Assembly (NCBI RefSeq): GCF_007991735.1
Contig: NZ_BJYX01000005.1
Location: forward strand, 162,499-226,498
Direction of reading: 5' to 3'
Source: Terrabacter aerolatus
Lineage (GTDB): Bacteria > Actinomycetota > Actinomycetes > Actinomycetales > Dermatophilaceae
Length of the DNA: 64,000 bases
Shown here: positions 25,812 to 33,516 of the stretch, piece by piece
Layout of the letters: the number at the start of each line of letters is the position of its first letter
Numbering within the stretch: the first letter of the stretch is position 1
Program-made: the position numbers and the translations under genes
The notes under the pieces: generated by a model
What the model was told of the DNA's origin: nothing
The model's database searches: none
What the model saw: only the letters and a program-made list of their open reading frames with translations

Positions 25812-26689
25812 CGGCCCACCTCCTGGGGTCGTCGCGTGCGGTCCGGGTCCTGCGCTGCGCGCTCGGCGTCGCGCAGGAAGTCGAGGCTGGCGGCCGCGAG
25901 GGTCGGCGCGGCGTGCGAGTGGCGCGGCAGCTCGACGGCGACGAGGCCGGTGAACTCGACAGCGGCCAGCGCAGCGAGCACCGGCGGGAAGTCCACCTCG
26001 CCGTCGCCGAGGGGCAGGTGCTCGTGCACGCCGCGCCGCATGTCGTCGATCTGGACGTTGGCGAGGAGGTCACCGGCGCCGAGCACGCAGGCGGCAGGGT
26101 CGGCGTCCTCGGTGCAGCGGAGGTGCCCGACGTCGATGGTGAGGCGCAGCCGCTCGGGTGCGCCGAGCCGGCGTCGCAGCTCGAGCACGTCGGCGACCCG
26201 CTCGACGAACATCCCGGGCTCCGGCTCGAGGGCGAGGTCGACGCCGTGCGCGTCCGCCTGAGGCAGCAGGCGGGACACGGCGGCCTCGACGCGCGACCAC
26301 AGCTCGTCGCGACCTGCCGCAGCGGGTGCGATGCCGCTCCAGAACGACACGGCGGGCGCGCCGAGGTCGGCCGCCACCCGGATCGCCCTCTCCAGCAGCT
26401 CGATCCGGCGCTCGCGCCCCTGGTCGGAGACGAGCGTGGGCTCGTGCTTGCGCCGGGGGTCGAGCACGTAGCGGGCGCCGGTCTCGACGACGACACCGAG
26501 CCCGTGGCGTTCGAGCAGGCCGGCGACCTCCCTCGTGCGGGCGGCCAGGTCGGGCGCGAAGGGGTCGAGGTGGGCATGGTCGAGGGTCAGGGCGACCCCG
26601 TCGTAGCCGAGGTCGGCCAGCACCGCCACGGCGTCGGCCAGGCGGTGGTCGGTGAAGCCGTTGAGGCCGTAGCCGAAGCGCAGGCTCAT
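25808..26689 (-). CDS. Sugar phosphate isomerase/epimerase within the Ebo-like operon
   Basis: The 293-residue AP-endonuclease-2-type barrel opens LRFGYGLNGFTDHRLADAVAVL. Metal-site residues follow: Glu in LALEPEPGMF, Asp/His in TIDVGHLRCTED, His/Asp in VQIDDMRRGVHEHLPLGDG and Glu in AVELPRHSHAAP. The EHLP-GxG-DF motif is typical of hydroxypyruvate/ketose isomerase-like members. Four-base overlaps with both neighbours make it a core part of the operon. Its substrate may be the product of the inositol-phosphate synthase or a derived ketose (inference). Confidence 0.82.
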   Translation of the reverse strand: MSLRFGYGLNGFTDHRLADAVAVLADLGYDGVALTLDHAHLDPFAPDLAARTREVAGLLERHGLGVVVETGARYVLDPRRKHEPTLVSDQGRERRIELLERAIRVAADLGAPAVSFWSGIAPAAAGRDELWSRVEAAVSRLLPQADAHGVDLALEPEPGMFVERVADVLELRRRLGAPERLRLTIDVGHLRCTEDADPAACVLGAGDLLANVQIDDMRRGVHEHLPLGDGEVDFPPVLAALAAVEFTGLVAVELPRHSHAAPTLAAASLDFLRDAERAAQDPDRTRRPQEVGR

Positions 26690-27582
26690 GTGGCCGACAC
26701 CCTTCGCATGGCCGCGGCCCCGACCGGCGCCGAGGCGGCGAGCCCGAGTGCCGCCCCGGGGTGGCCCGCCGCCGCGAGCGCCGCACCCTGCAGCGGCACG
26801 AGCCCCCGGATCCCGGCCCCGGTGGCGCGTCGGACGGTGCCGGCGTCAGGGCTGCGCACGGTGGACAGCTGGGCGCCGAGGACGCTCACGGCATACCACC
26901 CCGTCAACGCGAGGGAGGCGGCGACGCCGAACGGCCCTGCGGCGCGGGCTCGCCCGGTCACCGAAACGTGTCGGGCCGCTGTGGCGCCGGCGACGACGGC
27001 CGTGGCCGCGACGCAGGCCCGCGCCACGTCGCTCGACCCACCGTGCACCTCGCCACGGCTGAGGGCCGTCACCCCTGCGGTGTGGGCCGCGACGAGCGCC
27101 GCGGGAAGCGCGGCCGCACGCAGGCCGGGGAGGCCGCCCGCACTCGCTCCGAGGAGCACGTCGAGCCCGCGCGTCGAGGCCATCGTCGCGACGCTGACGG
27201 GGCCCTCCTTGGGGGCGAGGTCGTAGGCCCACACGGCGGCGGCGAGCACCGCCGCCGTGGCGGCGGACCGGCGTCCCCCTCCGACGCCGGCCACCGCCAC
27301 CCCGGCCACGGTGAGGCCGGCGGCGACCGCCAGCGCGGTGCGGGCCGGCACGCGACCCGACGGGATGGGCCGCTCCGGTCGCTCGACGGCATCGAGCCGG
27401 CGGTCGGCCCAGTCGTTGAGCGCCATGCCCGCCCAGTAGAGGCACGTCGACGCGACCGGGAGCGCCACCGACCGCGGGCCGGCCGGCCAGCCCGCGCTCG
27501 CCGCGCCCGCGAGGGTGTCGCCGGGCACGGTGAGGGCCGCCGGCGCGCGCACCAGCTCCGCGAGGTCGCGCAGGGACGTCAC
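26686..27582 (-). CDS. eboC: UbiA-like prenyltransferase (EboC-like, SCO3242 type)
   Basis: The 298-residue protein is strongly hydrophobic with about eight helices. The first aspartate-rich motif NDWADRRLDAVERPERPIPS (residues 56-75) binds the Mg-diphosphate of a prenyl donor; the second conserved region is WAYDLAPKEG with DVLLG. This matches UbiA membrane prenyltransferases and the SCO3242-type subgroup found in actinobacterial Ebo clusters. It would attach an isoprenoid to a polar acceptor at the cytoplasmic membrane. It starts at GTG 27582, overlapping the inositol-phosphate synthase stop by four bases, which suggests that a cyclitol phosphate is the acceptor (inference). Confidence 0.82.
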   Translation of the reverse strand: MTSLRDLAELVRAPAALTVPGDTLAGAASAGWPAGPRSVALPVASTCLYWAGMALNDWADRRLDAVERPERPIPSGRVPARTALAVAAGLTVAGVAVAGVGGGRRSAATAAVLAAAVWAYDLAPKEGPVSVATMASTRGLDVLLGASAGGLPGLRAAALPAALVAAHTAGVTALSRGEVHGGSSDVARACVAATAVVAGATAARHVSVTGRARAAGPFGVAASLALTGWYAVSVLGAQLSTVRSPDAGTVRRATGAGIRGLVPLQGAALAAAGHPGAALGLAASAPVGAAAMRRVSAT

Positions 27583-28724
27583 GACGCCGTCGCCCACTCC
27601 GTCAGGATGCGGTGCTGCTCGAAGAGGCGGTGCTCGTCCGACCCCACCGGGTCCTTGAAGAAGAAGCCGAGGGCCGGGAGGGGGCCGGTCTCCCCGCGCC
27701 GGGCGGCGAGGTCGAGCAGCCGGGCGAGGTCGATGACGAGCGGGGCGGCGAGGCTCGAGTCGCAGCCCTGCCACGTGAACTGCATCGACATCCGGGTGCC
27801 GAGGAACCCGGAGAAGGTCAGGTGGTCCCACGCCGTCTTCCAGTCGCCGAGGTCGGCGATGTTGTCGATGTGGACGGGGCCGTCGACCGGGTGACCGAGC
27901 ATCGCCTCGAGCCCGCGCGCCTTGCTGCGGGCCTTGCTCTCCATGGCCTCGGGGTCGGCGAGCGTCGCACCGTCCCCACCACCGAGCAGGTTGGTGCCGG
28001 CCCACGAGCGGACCCGGAGCGAGCGCGCCGCGAACATCGGCGCGAGCACCGACTTCACGAGCGTCTCGCCGGTCTTGCCGTCGCTGCCGCCCCACGGGAC
28101 GCCGTGTCGTTGCGCGAGCTGCTCCAGCGCGGGGAGGCGGGCGCCGGTCGACGGGGTGAAGTCGACGAAGGCGGCACCCGCGGTGAAGGCCGCCGCGGCA
28201 TACACCGAGCTTGCCGGCAGGGGCGACTCCCCTGCGGCCCAGGCCTGCTCGAGAGCGTCGAGGGCGGCGTGCGCGGGGTGGGCGACGACGACGGGCTCGG
28301 TGGAGCTGACGTTGACGACCACGACACGGGCGAGGGACTCGGCCTCGGCGAAGGCACGGATGTCTCCGGCGAGGCGCTCGACGGCGTCCGCCTGCCGCTC
28401 CTCGCCGTCCCGGTGACCGTGCCGGATGCGGTGGCACGTGCGGTCGAGCTCGTCAGAGACGAGGGCCAGCGCCGCGTGCGGGATGACCCCGGCGTCGGCG
28501 AGCTGGGCGGCCCGCTTGACCAGCGGCACGTCGGTGACGTCGTGGCCGCCGAGCACGAGATGGCCGAGCGGCACGAGGTGGGCTCCGGCCAGCTCCGGCT
28601 GCTCGGTGACGAGGCCGTCGGGAGCGGCGCCACCCGCGGTGATGAGGGCCAGGCCGGCCGCGACCGTCGTCGCGACGGAGCCGCGGGCCCCGATGAGCCA
28701 GAGGCCGGTTCGTTCGTCCGTCAT
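27579..28724 (-). CDS. Inositol-3-phosphate synthase-like enzyme heading the Ebo-like operon
   Basis: The 381-residue protein has the NAD-binding start LWLIGARGSVATTVAAG (8-24), the conserved VVNVSSTEPV and VDFTPSTGA, then GGSDGKTGETLVKSVLAPMF with putative catalytic Lys, SWAGTNLLGGGDGATL and FLGTRMSMQFTWQGCDSSLAAPLVIDL. These are the core motifs of myo-inositol-phosphate synthases, which cyclize glucose 6-phosphate with internal NAD redox. It is shorter than the eukaryotic enzymes but near the prokaryotic size. In cyanobacterial and algal Ebo clusters the cyclase-type member is EboD (dehydroquinate-synthase-like). Here this unrelated cyclase sits at that place, coupled by a four-base overlap to the prenyltransferase. 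Confidence 0.85.
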   Translation of the reverse strand: MTDERTGLWLIGARGSVATTVAAGLALITAGGAAPDGLVTEQPELAGAHLVPLGHLVLGGHDVTDVPLVKRAAQLADAGVIPHAALALVSDELDRTCHRIRHGHRDGEERQADAVERLAGDIRAFAEAESLARVVVVNVSSTEPVVVAHPAHAALDALEQAWAAGESPLPASSVYAAAAFTAGAAFVDFTPSTGARLPALEQLAQRHGVPWGGSDGKTGETLVKSVLAPMFAARSLRVRSWAGTNLLGGGDGATLADPEAMESKARSKARGLEAMLGHPVDGPVHIDNIADLGDWKTAWDHLTFSGFLGTRMSMQFTWQGCDSSLAAPLVIDLARLLDLAARRGETGPLPALGFFFKDPVGSDEHRLFEQHRILTEWATAS

Positions 28725-28746
28725 GTTCTTCTCCTCGAGTGTGGGG

Positions 28747-28791
28747 CCGGTGACCGGCGGCGGGCTGGGGGGACCCGCCGCCGGTCACCGG
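28747..28791. terminator. Perfect 18-base-stem hairpin after the sugar dehydrogenase gene
   Basis: CCGGTGACCGGCGGCGGG (28747-28764) and CCCGCCGCCGGTCACCGG (28774-28791) form an 18-base perfect stem with a 9-base loop, 6 bases past the stop of the minus-strand dehydrogenase gene. It should strongly separate that gene from the inositol-phosphate synthase/Ebo operon. Confidence 0.8.
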
Positions 28792-28797
28792 GATCGG

Positions 28798-31700
28798 TCA
28801 GCGCAGCGAGGCGATGACCGCGTTGGCGTCGCGCTGCAGGGCGGCCGAGGCCGCCGCGTCACGGACGTTGCTGCTGGACTTCGCCGCGTCGACGTAGCCC
28901 TGGAGCTGCGAGACCGCTGCGGTTGTGCGACCGCCGGCGATGTGCTTCTCCGCCTGCTGGAGCCGCTTCTCGAGCTCCTTCTCGCCCGCCGGGGTGACGA
29001 GGCCCTCGCGGGCCAGCCGCTCCGTCAGCGCCGTCAGCGTGCCGACCGAGGTCGTCGTCGTGAACGTCCTCGTCGTCGTCGTGGCGAGACCGGCCTTGTC
29101 GGTGGCCGTGACGACGAGCGTGTGGCTGCCGAGCGGGAGCCGCCAGAGCGCGAGCGGCTTGTCGGCCGCGACGGGGTTGCCGTCGACGGTCGCCGTCACG
29201 GTGTCGATGCCGCTCGTGGCGTCGGTCGCCGTCCAGGTGAGGTCGCCGGAATTGCCGACCGAGGCACCCTCGGCGGCACCGGAGACGGTCACGGTCGGTG
29301 CCGTCCTGTCGAGCTTGACCGTCACCGAGCCGACCTGGCTGACGTTGCCGCCGTTGTCGGTGGCCCGGTAGAGCACGGTGGTCGTGCCCTCGGTCGAGAC
29401 CGTCAGCGCGGTGTTGGCGTTGACCCAGGTCGTGCCGCCGTCGGTGGAGCGCTGGCGCGAGGCGACCGTGCCGTTGTCGGTCGCGGTGACCGTCACGGTG
29501 ACGTTGCTCGTGTACCAGCCGTTCGCCCCGTTCGGCGTCGCCGGGTTCAGGGTCGCCGACACCGTCGGAGGCGTGACGTCGGCGACGCCGTTGCCCACGA
29601 AGGTCAGCGAGTCGAGCACGACGCCACCGGTCGAGGTGACGTAGAGCTTGCCGGTGCCGCTCGGCTTCGACGACAGGCTCCCTGCCGTGTCGGTCCAGCC
29701 GGAGCCGTTCACCGCGACGGTCCCGAAGGGAGCGGCCGTCGGCGAGTTCCATCGCAGCGACAGGGTGCCGGTGCCGGTGGCGCGGGCGGTCACGCCCGTG
29801 ACGCCGACGAGGTTCGCCGGGTCCCAGGCCAGCCAGTCACCGGCGTCGAACGAGGTGACCTTGCGCAGGCCGCTCGCCGTCGTGTCGGCCGTGATCTCCA
29901 CACCCTGCGTCGCGTCGGCCCACTCGGCCTCCTGCTTCTTGGGGTTGAGGATCAGCTGCTCGGTCGTCGTCGCACCGGGCAGGCCGTTGGCGCCGTTGTC
30001 GGTGTAGGTGATGACGACGACGCCGAAGATGTTCTCGGTCTCGCCGTGCTGGGTCGCGTCGGCCGGGGTCGGGATCGCGAACTGGCAGCCCGTGCCCTGG
30101 CTCAGCGGGTGGGCGTGCGCGTCGTGTCCCAGACCGAAGGTCCAGCTGACACGGGAGCACACCGTCGCGGTGCCGTCCTCGGGGTCGGACGTCTTGACGT
30201 CGAACGGCACGGCCTGGCCCCAGTCGAAGAAGCCACCGTTGGGCGGGGTCGCGATGGTGACGGTCGGCGCGACGTTGCCGACGCTGATCGACGTGCTCGT
30301 CAGGCCGCGACGGCCCTGCGGGTCGGTGACCCGAAGACGCGCGGTGTACTTGCCGAGCTCGGTGTAGGTGAAGCTCGCCGTGGCACCGGTGGCGTCGAAG
30401 GTGCCGTCACCGTTGAAGTCCCACTCGTAGGTGAGGGCCCCACCTTCGGGGTCGACCGAGCCGGACGCGTCGAAGGCGACCGTGAGCGGCGCGGTGCTGC
30501 TGCTCGCCGGGGTGGCCTTGATGCTGGCCTGCGGCGCCTTGTGCCCGGGCGAGTAGTCGATGCGGTAGAGGCCTGCGTCGGGGTTCTGACGGAAGAAGCC
30601 GTCGCCGTAGTCGAGGACGTAGAGCGAGCCGTCCGGCCCGAACTCGATGTCGATCGGGCTGTCGGTGATCGGCTGGCCGTTCGTCTCGAGGTCCTTGTTG
30701 GGCAGGAAGTGCTGGATGTGGTCGACGGGTCCGTTCGGCCACTGCACGTCGAAGACGGCGAGGTAGTCCTGCGAGAACTCGGCGAAGAACGCCTTCTTGT
30801 CCCAGTGGGCCGGGAACTTCGTCGTCGACGGGTTGTTCGCGTCGTAGTGGTAGACGGGACCGCCCATCGGGCCCTGGCCACCCTGCGGGTCGAAGTCGGT
30901 CAGCTCGGGCCACGGCTGGTGCGTGTTGTTGTCGCCGTAGTAGAGCGTCGGCGCGGTCGCCGGCGGCACCTGGGCGAGCCCGGTGTTCCACGTGGAGTTG
31001 TTCTTGGCTCCGGCGTTGCAGTCGAACCACGGTCCGGGCGTCGCCGTCGCGAAGTTCCACTCGTTGTAGTTGGCGTTGGGGCCGTGGCAGTAGGGCCAGC
31101 CGCCGTTGATCGGCTTGTCGATGGCCGTGGTCTGCCACTCGACGTAGCCCATCGGGCCGCGCTGCGGGTCGGGAGCGCCCGCGTCGGGACCGTAGTCACC
31201 CCACGAGACCGAGTTCGTCACCGGGTCGACGTCGATGCGGAACGGGTTGCGCACGCCCATGACGAAGATCTCGGGTCGGGTCTTGGCGGTGCCCGGCGCG
31301 AAGAGGTTGCCCGCCGGGATCGTGTAGGAGCCGTCGGCCTCGGGGTGGATGCGCAGGATCTTGCCGCGCAGGTCGTTCGTGTTGCCGGCGCCGCGTCGGG
31401 AGTCGAAGCCGGGGTTGAAGCCGGGTGCGTTGTTGTTCGGCGCGAAGCCGTTGGCGCCGGGGGCGCTGGCGGGCGTGTTGTCACCGGTCGAGAGGTAGAG
31501 GTTGCCCTTGTCGTCGAAGTCGACGTCGCCGGCGACGTGGCAGCACTGGCCGCGCTGGGTCTCGACCTTGATGATGACCTGCTCGCTCGCGAGGTCGAGC
31601 TTGTTGCTCGCGTCGTCCCACCGGAAGCGGCTCAGCTGGTTGTAGCCCTTCCACTGGTCCCAGTACGACGCGTCCGCACCGGCGGGCAGGCTGTTGGGCG

Positions 31701-32142
31701 CCGAGCCCGTCGGGGTCGAGGCGATGTACGGCGCCGTCATCGTCTTGGGCGCGTAGTAGAGGTAGACCCACTTGTTCGTCTGGAAGTCGGGGTCGAGGGT
31801 GACGGTCTGCAGGCCGTCCTCGGAGTTGTTGTAGACGGACAGCGTGTTGACGACCTTCGTGACGTCCGAGTCGGGGTCGACGAGTCGCACGTCGCCGTTG
31901 CGGGCCGTGGTGAGCACCCGTCGGTCGGGCAGCACGGCCATGTCGATCGGCTCACCGGTGTCCTTGGTGAGCGTGATCTTCTCGTAGTTGGACCAGTCGA
32001 GGGCCGGCTCGGTGCCGTGGTCGACACCGTCGTGGGCCGAGGCCGGGAGGGTGGCCACGGCGCCGAGCGCCGTGCAGGCGAGGACGGCTGCCGCAGTTGT
32101 GGCAACCAGCCTCCTCGCCCTGGAACGGGAAGTAGCATTCAT
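28798..32142 (-). CDS. Secreted glucose/sorbosone dehydrogenase-type protein with PKD, CBM6-like, Ig-like and FIMAH-like domains
   Basis: The protein has 1114 residues. A signal peptide ends near ASAHD. A six-bladed propeller of the PQQ glucose/sorbosone dehydrogenase family spans about 45-590 (ITLTKDTGEPIDMAVLPDRRVL, CCHVAGDVDFDDKGNLYLSTGDN, LRGKILRIHPEADG, IEFGPDGSLYVLDYGDG). A PKD domain follows (VAFDASGSVDPEGGALTYEW). Then come a carbohydrate-binding CBM6-like domain (EAEWADATQGVEI to TFVG, about 795-915), two Ig-like modules and a helical C-terminal domain of about 65 residues. ATG 32142 has AAGGA 7 bases upstream. It probably oxidizes a sugar or polyol outside the cell; PQQ dependence is a family inference. 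Confidence 0.82.
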   Translation of the reverse strand: MNATSRSRARRLVATTAAAVLACTALGAVATLPASAHDGVDHGTEPALDWSNYEKITLTKDTGEPIDMAVLPDRRVLTTARNGDVRLVDPDSDVTKVVNTLSVYNNSEDGLQTVTLDPDFQTNKWVYLYYAPKTMTAPYIASTPTGSAPNSLPAGADASYWDQWKGYNQLSRFRWDDASNKLDLASEQVIIKVETQRGQCCHVAGDVDFDDKGNLYLSTGDNTPASAPGANGFAPNNNAPGFNPGFDSRRGAGNTNDLRGKILRIHPEADGSYTIPAGNLFAPGTAKTRPEIFVMGVRNPFRIDVDPVTNSVSWGDYGPDAGAPDPQRGPMGYVEWQTTAIDKPINGGWPYCHGPNANYNEWNFATATPGPWFDCNAGAKNNSTWNTGLAQVPPATAPTLYYGDNNTHQPWPELTDFDPQGGQGPMGGPVYHYDANNPSTTKFPAHWDKKAFFAEFSQDYLAVFDVQWPNGPVDHIQHFLPNKDLETNGQPITDSPIDIEFGPDGSLYVLDYGDGFFRQNPDAGLYRIDYSPGHKAPQASIKATPASSSTAPLTVAFDASGSVDPEGGALTYEWDFNGDGTFDATGATASFTYTELGKYTARLRVTDPQGRRGLTSTSISVGNVAPTVTIATPPNGGFFDWGQAVPFDVKTSDPEDGTATVCSRVSWTFGLGHDAHAHPLSQGTGCQFAIPTPADATQHGETENIFGVVVITYTDNGANGLPGATTTEQLILNPKKQEAEWADATQGVEITADTTASGLRKVTSFDAGDWLAWDPANLVGVTGVTARATGTGTLSLRWNSPTAAPFGTVAVNGSGWTDTAGSLSSKPSGTGKLYVTSTGGVVLDSLTFVGNGVADVTPPTVSATLNPATPNGANGWYTSNVTVTVTATDNGTVASRQRSTDGGTTWVNANTALTVSTEGTTTVLYRATDNGGNVSQVGSVTVKLDRTAPTVTVSGAAEGASVGNSGDLTWTATDATSGIDTVTATVDGNPVAADKPLALWRLPLGSHTLVVTATDKAGLATTTTRTFTTTTSVGTLTALTERLAREGLVTPAGEKELEKRLQQAEKHIAGGRTTAAVSQLQGYVDAAKSSSNVRDAAASAALQRDANAVIASLR

Positions 32143-32180
32143 CGGTACGTCCTTCTTGACAGAGACGGGCGAAGCCGGTC

Positions 32181-32222
32181 CCCGGGGAGTGCGCCGCTGC
32201 AACGGCATCTGCACTCCCCGGG
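32181..32222. terminator. Hairpin terminator after the Tat-exported isomerase gene
   Basis: CCCGGGGAGTGC (32181-32192) pairs perfectly with GCACTCCCCGGG (32211-32222) across an 18-base loop. It lies downstream of the gene ending at 32291 and upstream of the dehydrogenase start at 32142. Confidence 0.6.
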
Positions 32223-32290
32223 TCCCGGTGTTTCCGGGGTATGCCGGCCGCCGGCGTGTGGCGGTCGACGTGCGTTCCGGGGGTGGCGGG

Positions 32291-33418
32291 TCAGCCGCGC
32301 AGCGCGGCCATCCCGTCGTAGCTGACCTTCGAGAGCTCCATCGACTGGTTCGGAGCGGTGGTCGCGTTGCCCGGGGCGGTGTCCATCTCCCACATCGGGT
32401 TGTGCGAGCCCTTGGCGCCGACGCGACGCAGGAACGTCGAGTAGTCGATGTCGCCCTGGCCGAAGGGGGCCATGACGTAGCCGTTGGCCTGCGTCGTGTC
32501 GATCTTGCCGTCCTTGGCGTGGAAGAGCGGGAAGCGCTTCGTCTGGGCGGCGACGACCGCTGCGGGGTCGAAGATCGAGGTCACGACCGAGCCGTCCGGG
32601 GCGGTGTACGTCTTGTGCTTGTACTGCGCGACGTGGGCCCAGTAGATGTCCATCTCGAGGTAGACGTGCTTCGGGTCGGTGTTGGCGAGGAAGTACTCGA
32701 GACGACGCACGCCGGAGGACCGGGTCGGCCGGCCGGTCGCGTCGAGCGGCCCGCTGTCGAGCAGGAAGCTGTAGGCGATGTCGTGGTTGTGCGTGTAGAG
32801 CTTGAGCCCGTGGCGCGAGGCCCGCTCGCCGTAGAAGTCCCACCGTGCGGCGGCGGCCTCCCAGTCGGCGACGTAGGCGCTGCTCGTCGGGTCGCTGCCG
32901 GTGCCGATGTGGCCCATGCCGAGGATGTTGGCGATCTCGCAGGCCGTGTCGAACGCCGCGATGTTGGCGTCGGTGATGGTCGACGGGACGGAGCCGTGGT
33001 TGCCCTCGGCCTGCAGGCCGAGGTCGTCGAGCCACGAGCGCAGCAGGGTGGCGCCGGCGACGTTGTTGAGGTTCGCACCGCCCTCCGCGTTGGCGTTCTG
33101 GGTGAGACCGGCGAACTCGATCTGGCGGTAGCCGATCGAGGACAGCTCGGTCAGGACCTCCTTGAAACCGGAGGCGTAGGGCGAGGTCAGCGGGTTGCGG
33201 CTGACGGCGTCGCGGACGGTGTAGAGGATGATCCCGCGGCGGGGCGCGGGGATGAGGACGCCGTTGGCGCCCGGGGCGCCCGGGGCGGCCTGCGCGGCTG
33301 CCGCGCCGGTCACGGCCACTGCGGCTGCCATGCCGGTCGTGGCGGCGAAGAACTGGCGACGGTTGAGGCCGAGCTTGCTGACGAGCTTGAGCGGGTTGAC
33401 GTCGTTGTCGTGCTGCAT
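32291..33418 (-). CDS. Tat-exported sugar isomerase/epimerase (xylose isomerase-like TIM barrel)
   Basis: The 375-residue protein has a twin-arginine signal, LNRRQFFAATTGMAAAVAVT, so it is exported folded, probably with bound metal. The barrel begins GIILYTVRDAV and keeps Glu in YRQIEFAGLTQ, His in LKLYTHNHDI, Glu/Asp in VYLEMDIYWAHV and His/Lys in FPLFHAKDGK. ATG 33418 follows AAGGAG at 9 bases. Export of such an enzyme beside a secreted sugar dehydrogenase suggests processing of a sugar outside the cell before uptake by the nearby ABC importer; the substrate is unknown. Confidence 0.82.
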   Translation of the reverse strand: MQHDNDVNPLKLVSKLGLNRRQFFAATTGMAAAVAVTGAAAAQAAPGAPGANGVLIPAPRRGIILYTVRDAVSRNPLTSPYASGFKEVLTELSSIGYRQIEFAGLTQNANAEGGANLNNVAGATLLRSWLDDLGLQAEGNHGSVPSTITDANIAAFDTACEIANILGMGHIGTGSDPTSSAYVADWEAAAARWDFYGERASRHGLKLYTHNHDIAYSFLLDSGPLDATGRPTRSSGVRRLEYFLANTDPKHVYLEMDIYWAHVAQYKHKTYTAPDGSVVTSIFDPAAVVAAQTKRFPLFHAKDGKIDTTQANGYVMAPFGQGDIDYSTFLRRVGAKGSHNPMWEMDTAPGNATTAPNQSMELSKVSYDGMAALRG

Positions 33419-33516
33419 GTGAGCGTGCTCCTTCGGGGGGTGACAGAGACTTGACGTTGCGGCGGCGAACCGGATCCTCTTGTCCGACAGGAAGGTCGGG
33501 CCCGCCCCCGCGACGT

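Noticed and set aside
23049..26261. 1070-codon plus-strand frame opposite the Ebo-like genes
   Set aside because: No recognisable domain, low-complexity composition, and it covers four minus-strand genes with clear family motifs and coupled starts.
28426..32325. 1299-codon open frame on the plus strand opposite the sugar dehydrogenase
   Set aside because: It is a high-GC shadow: its translation is Arg/Val/Gly-rich without motifs, while the minus-strand frame encodes a full signal peptide, propeller and accessory domains.
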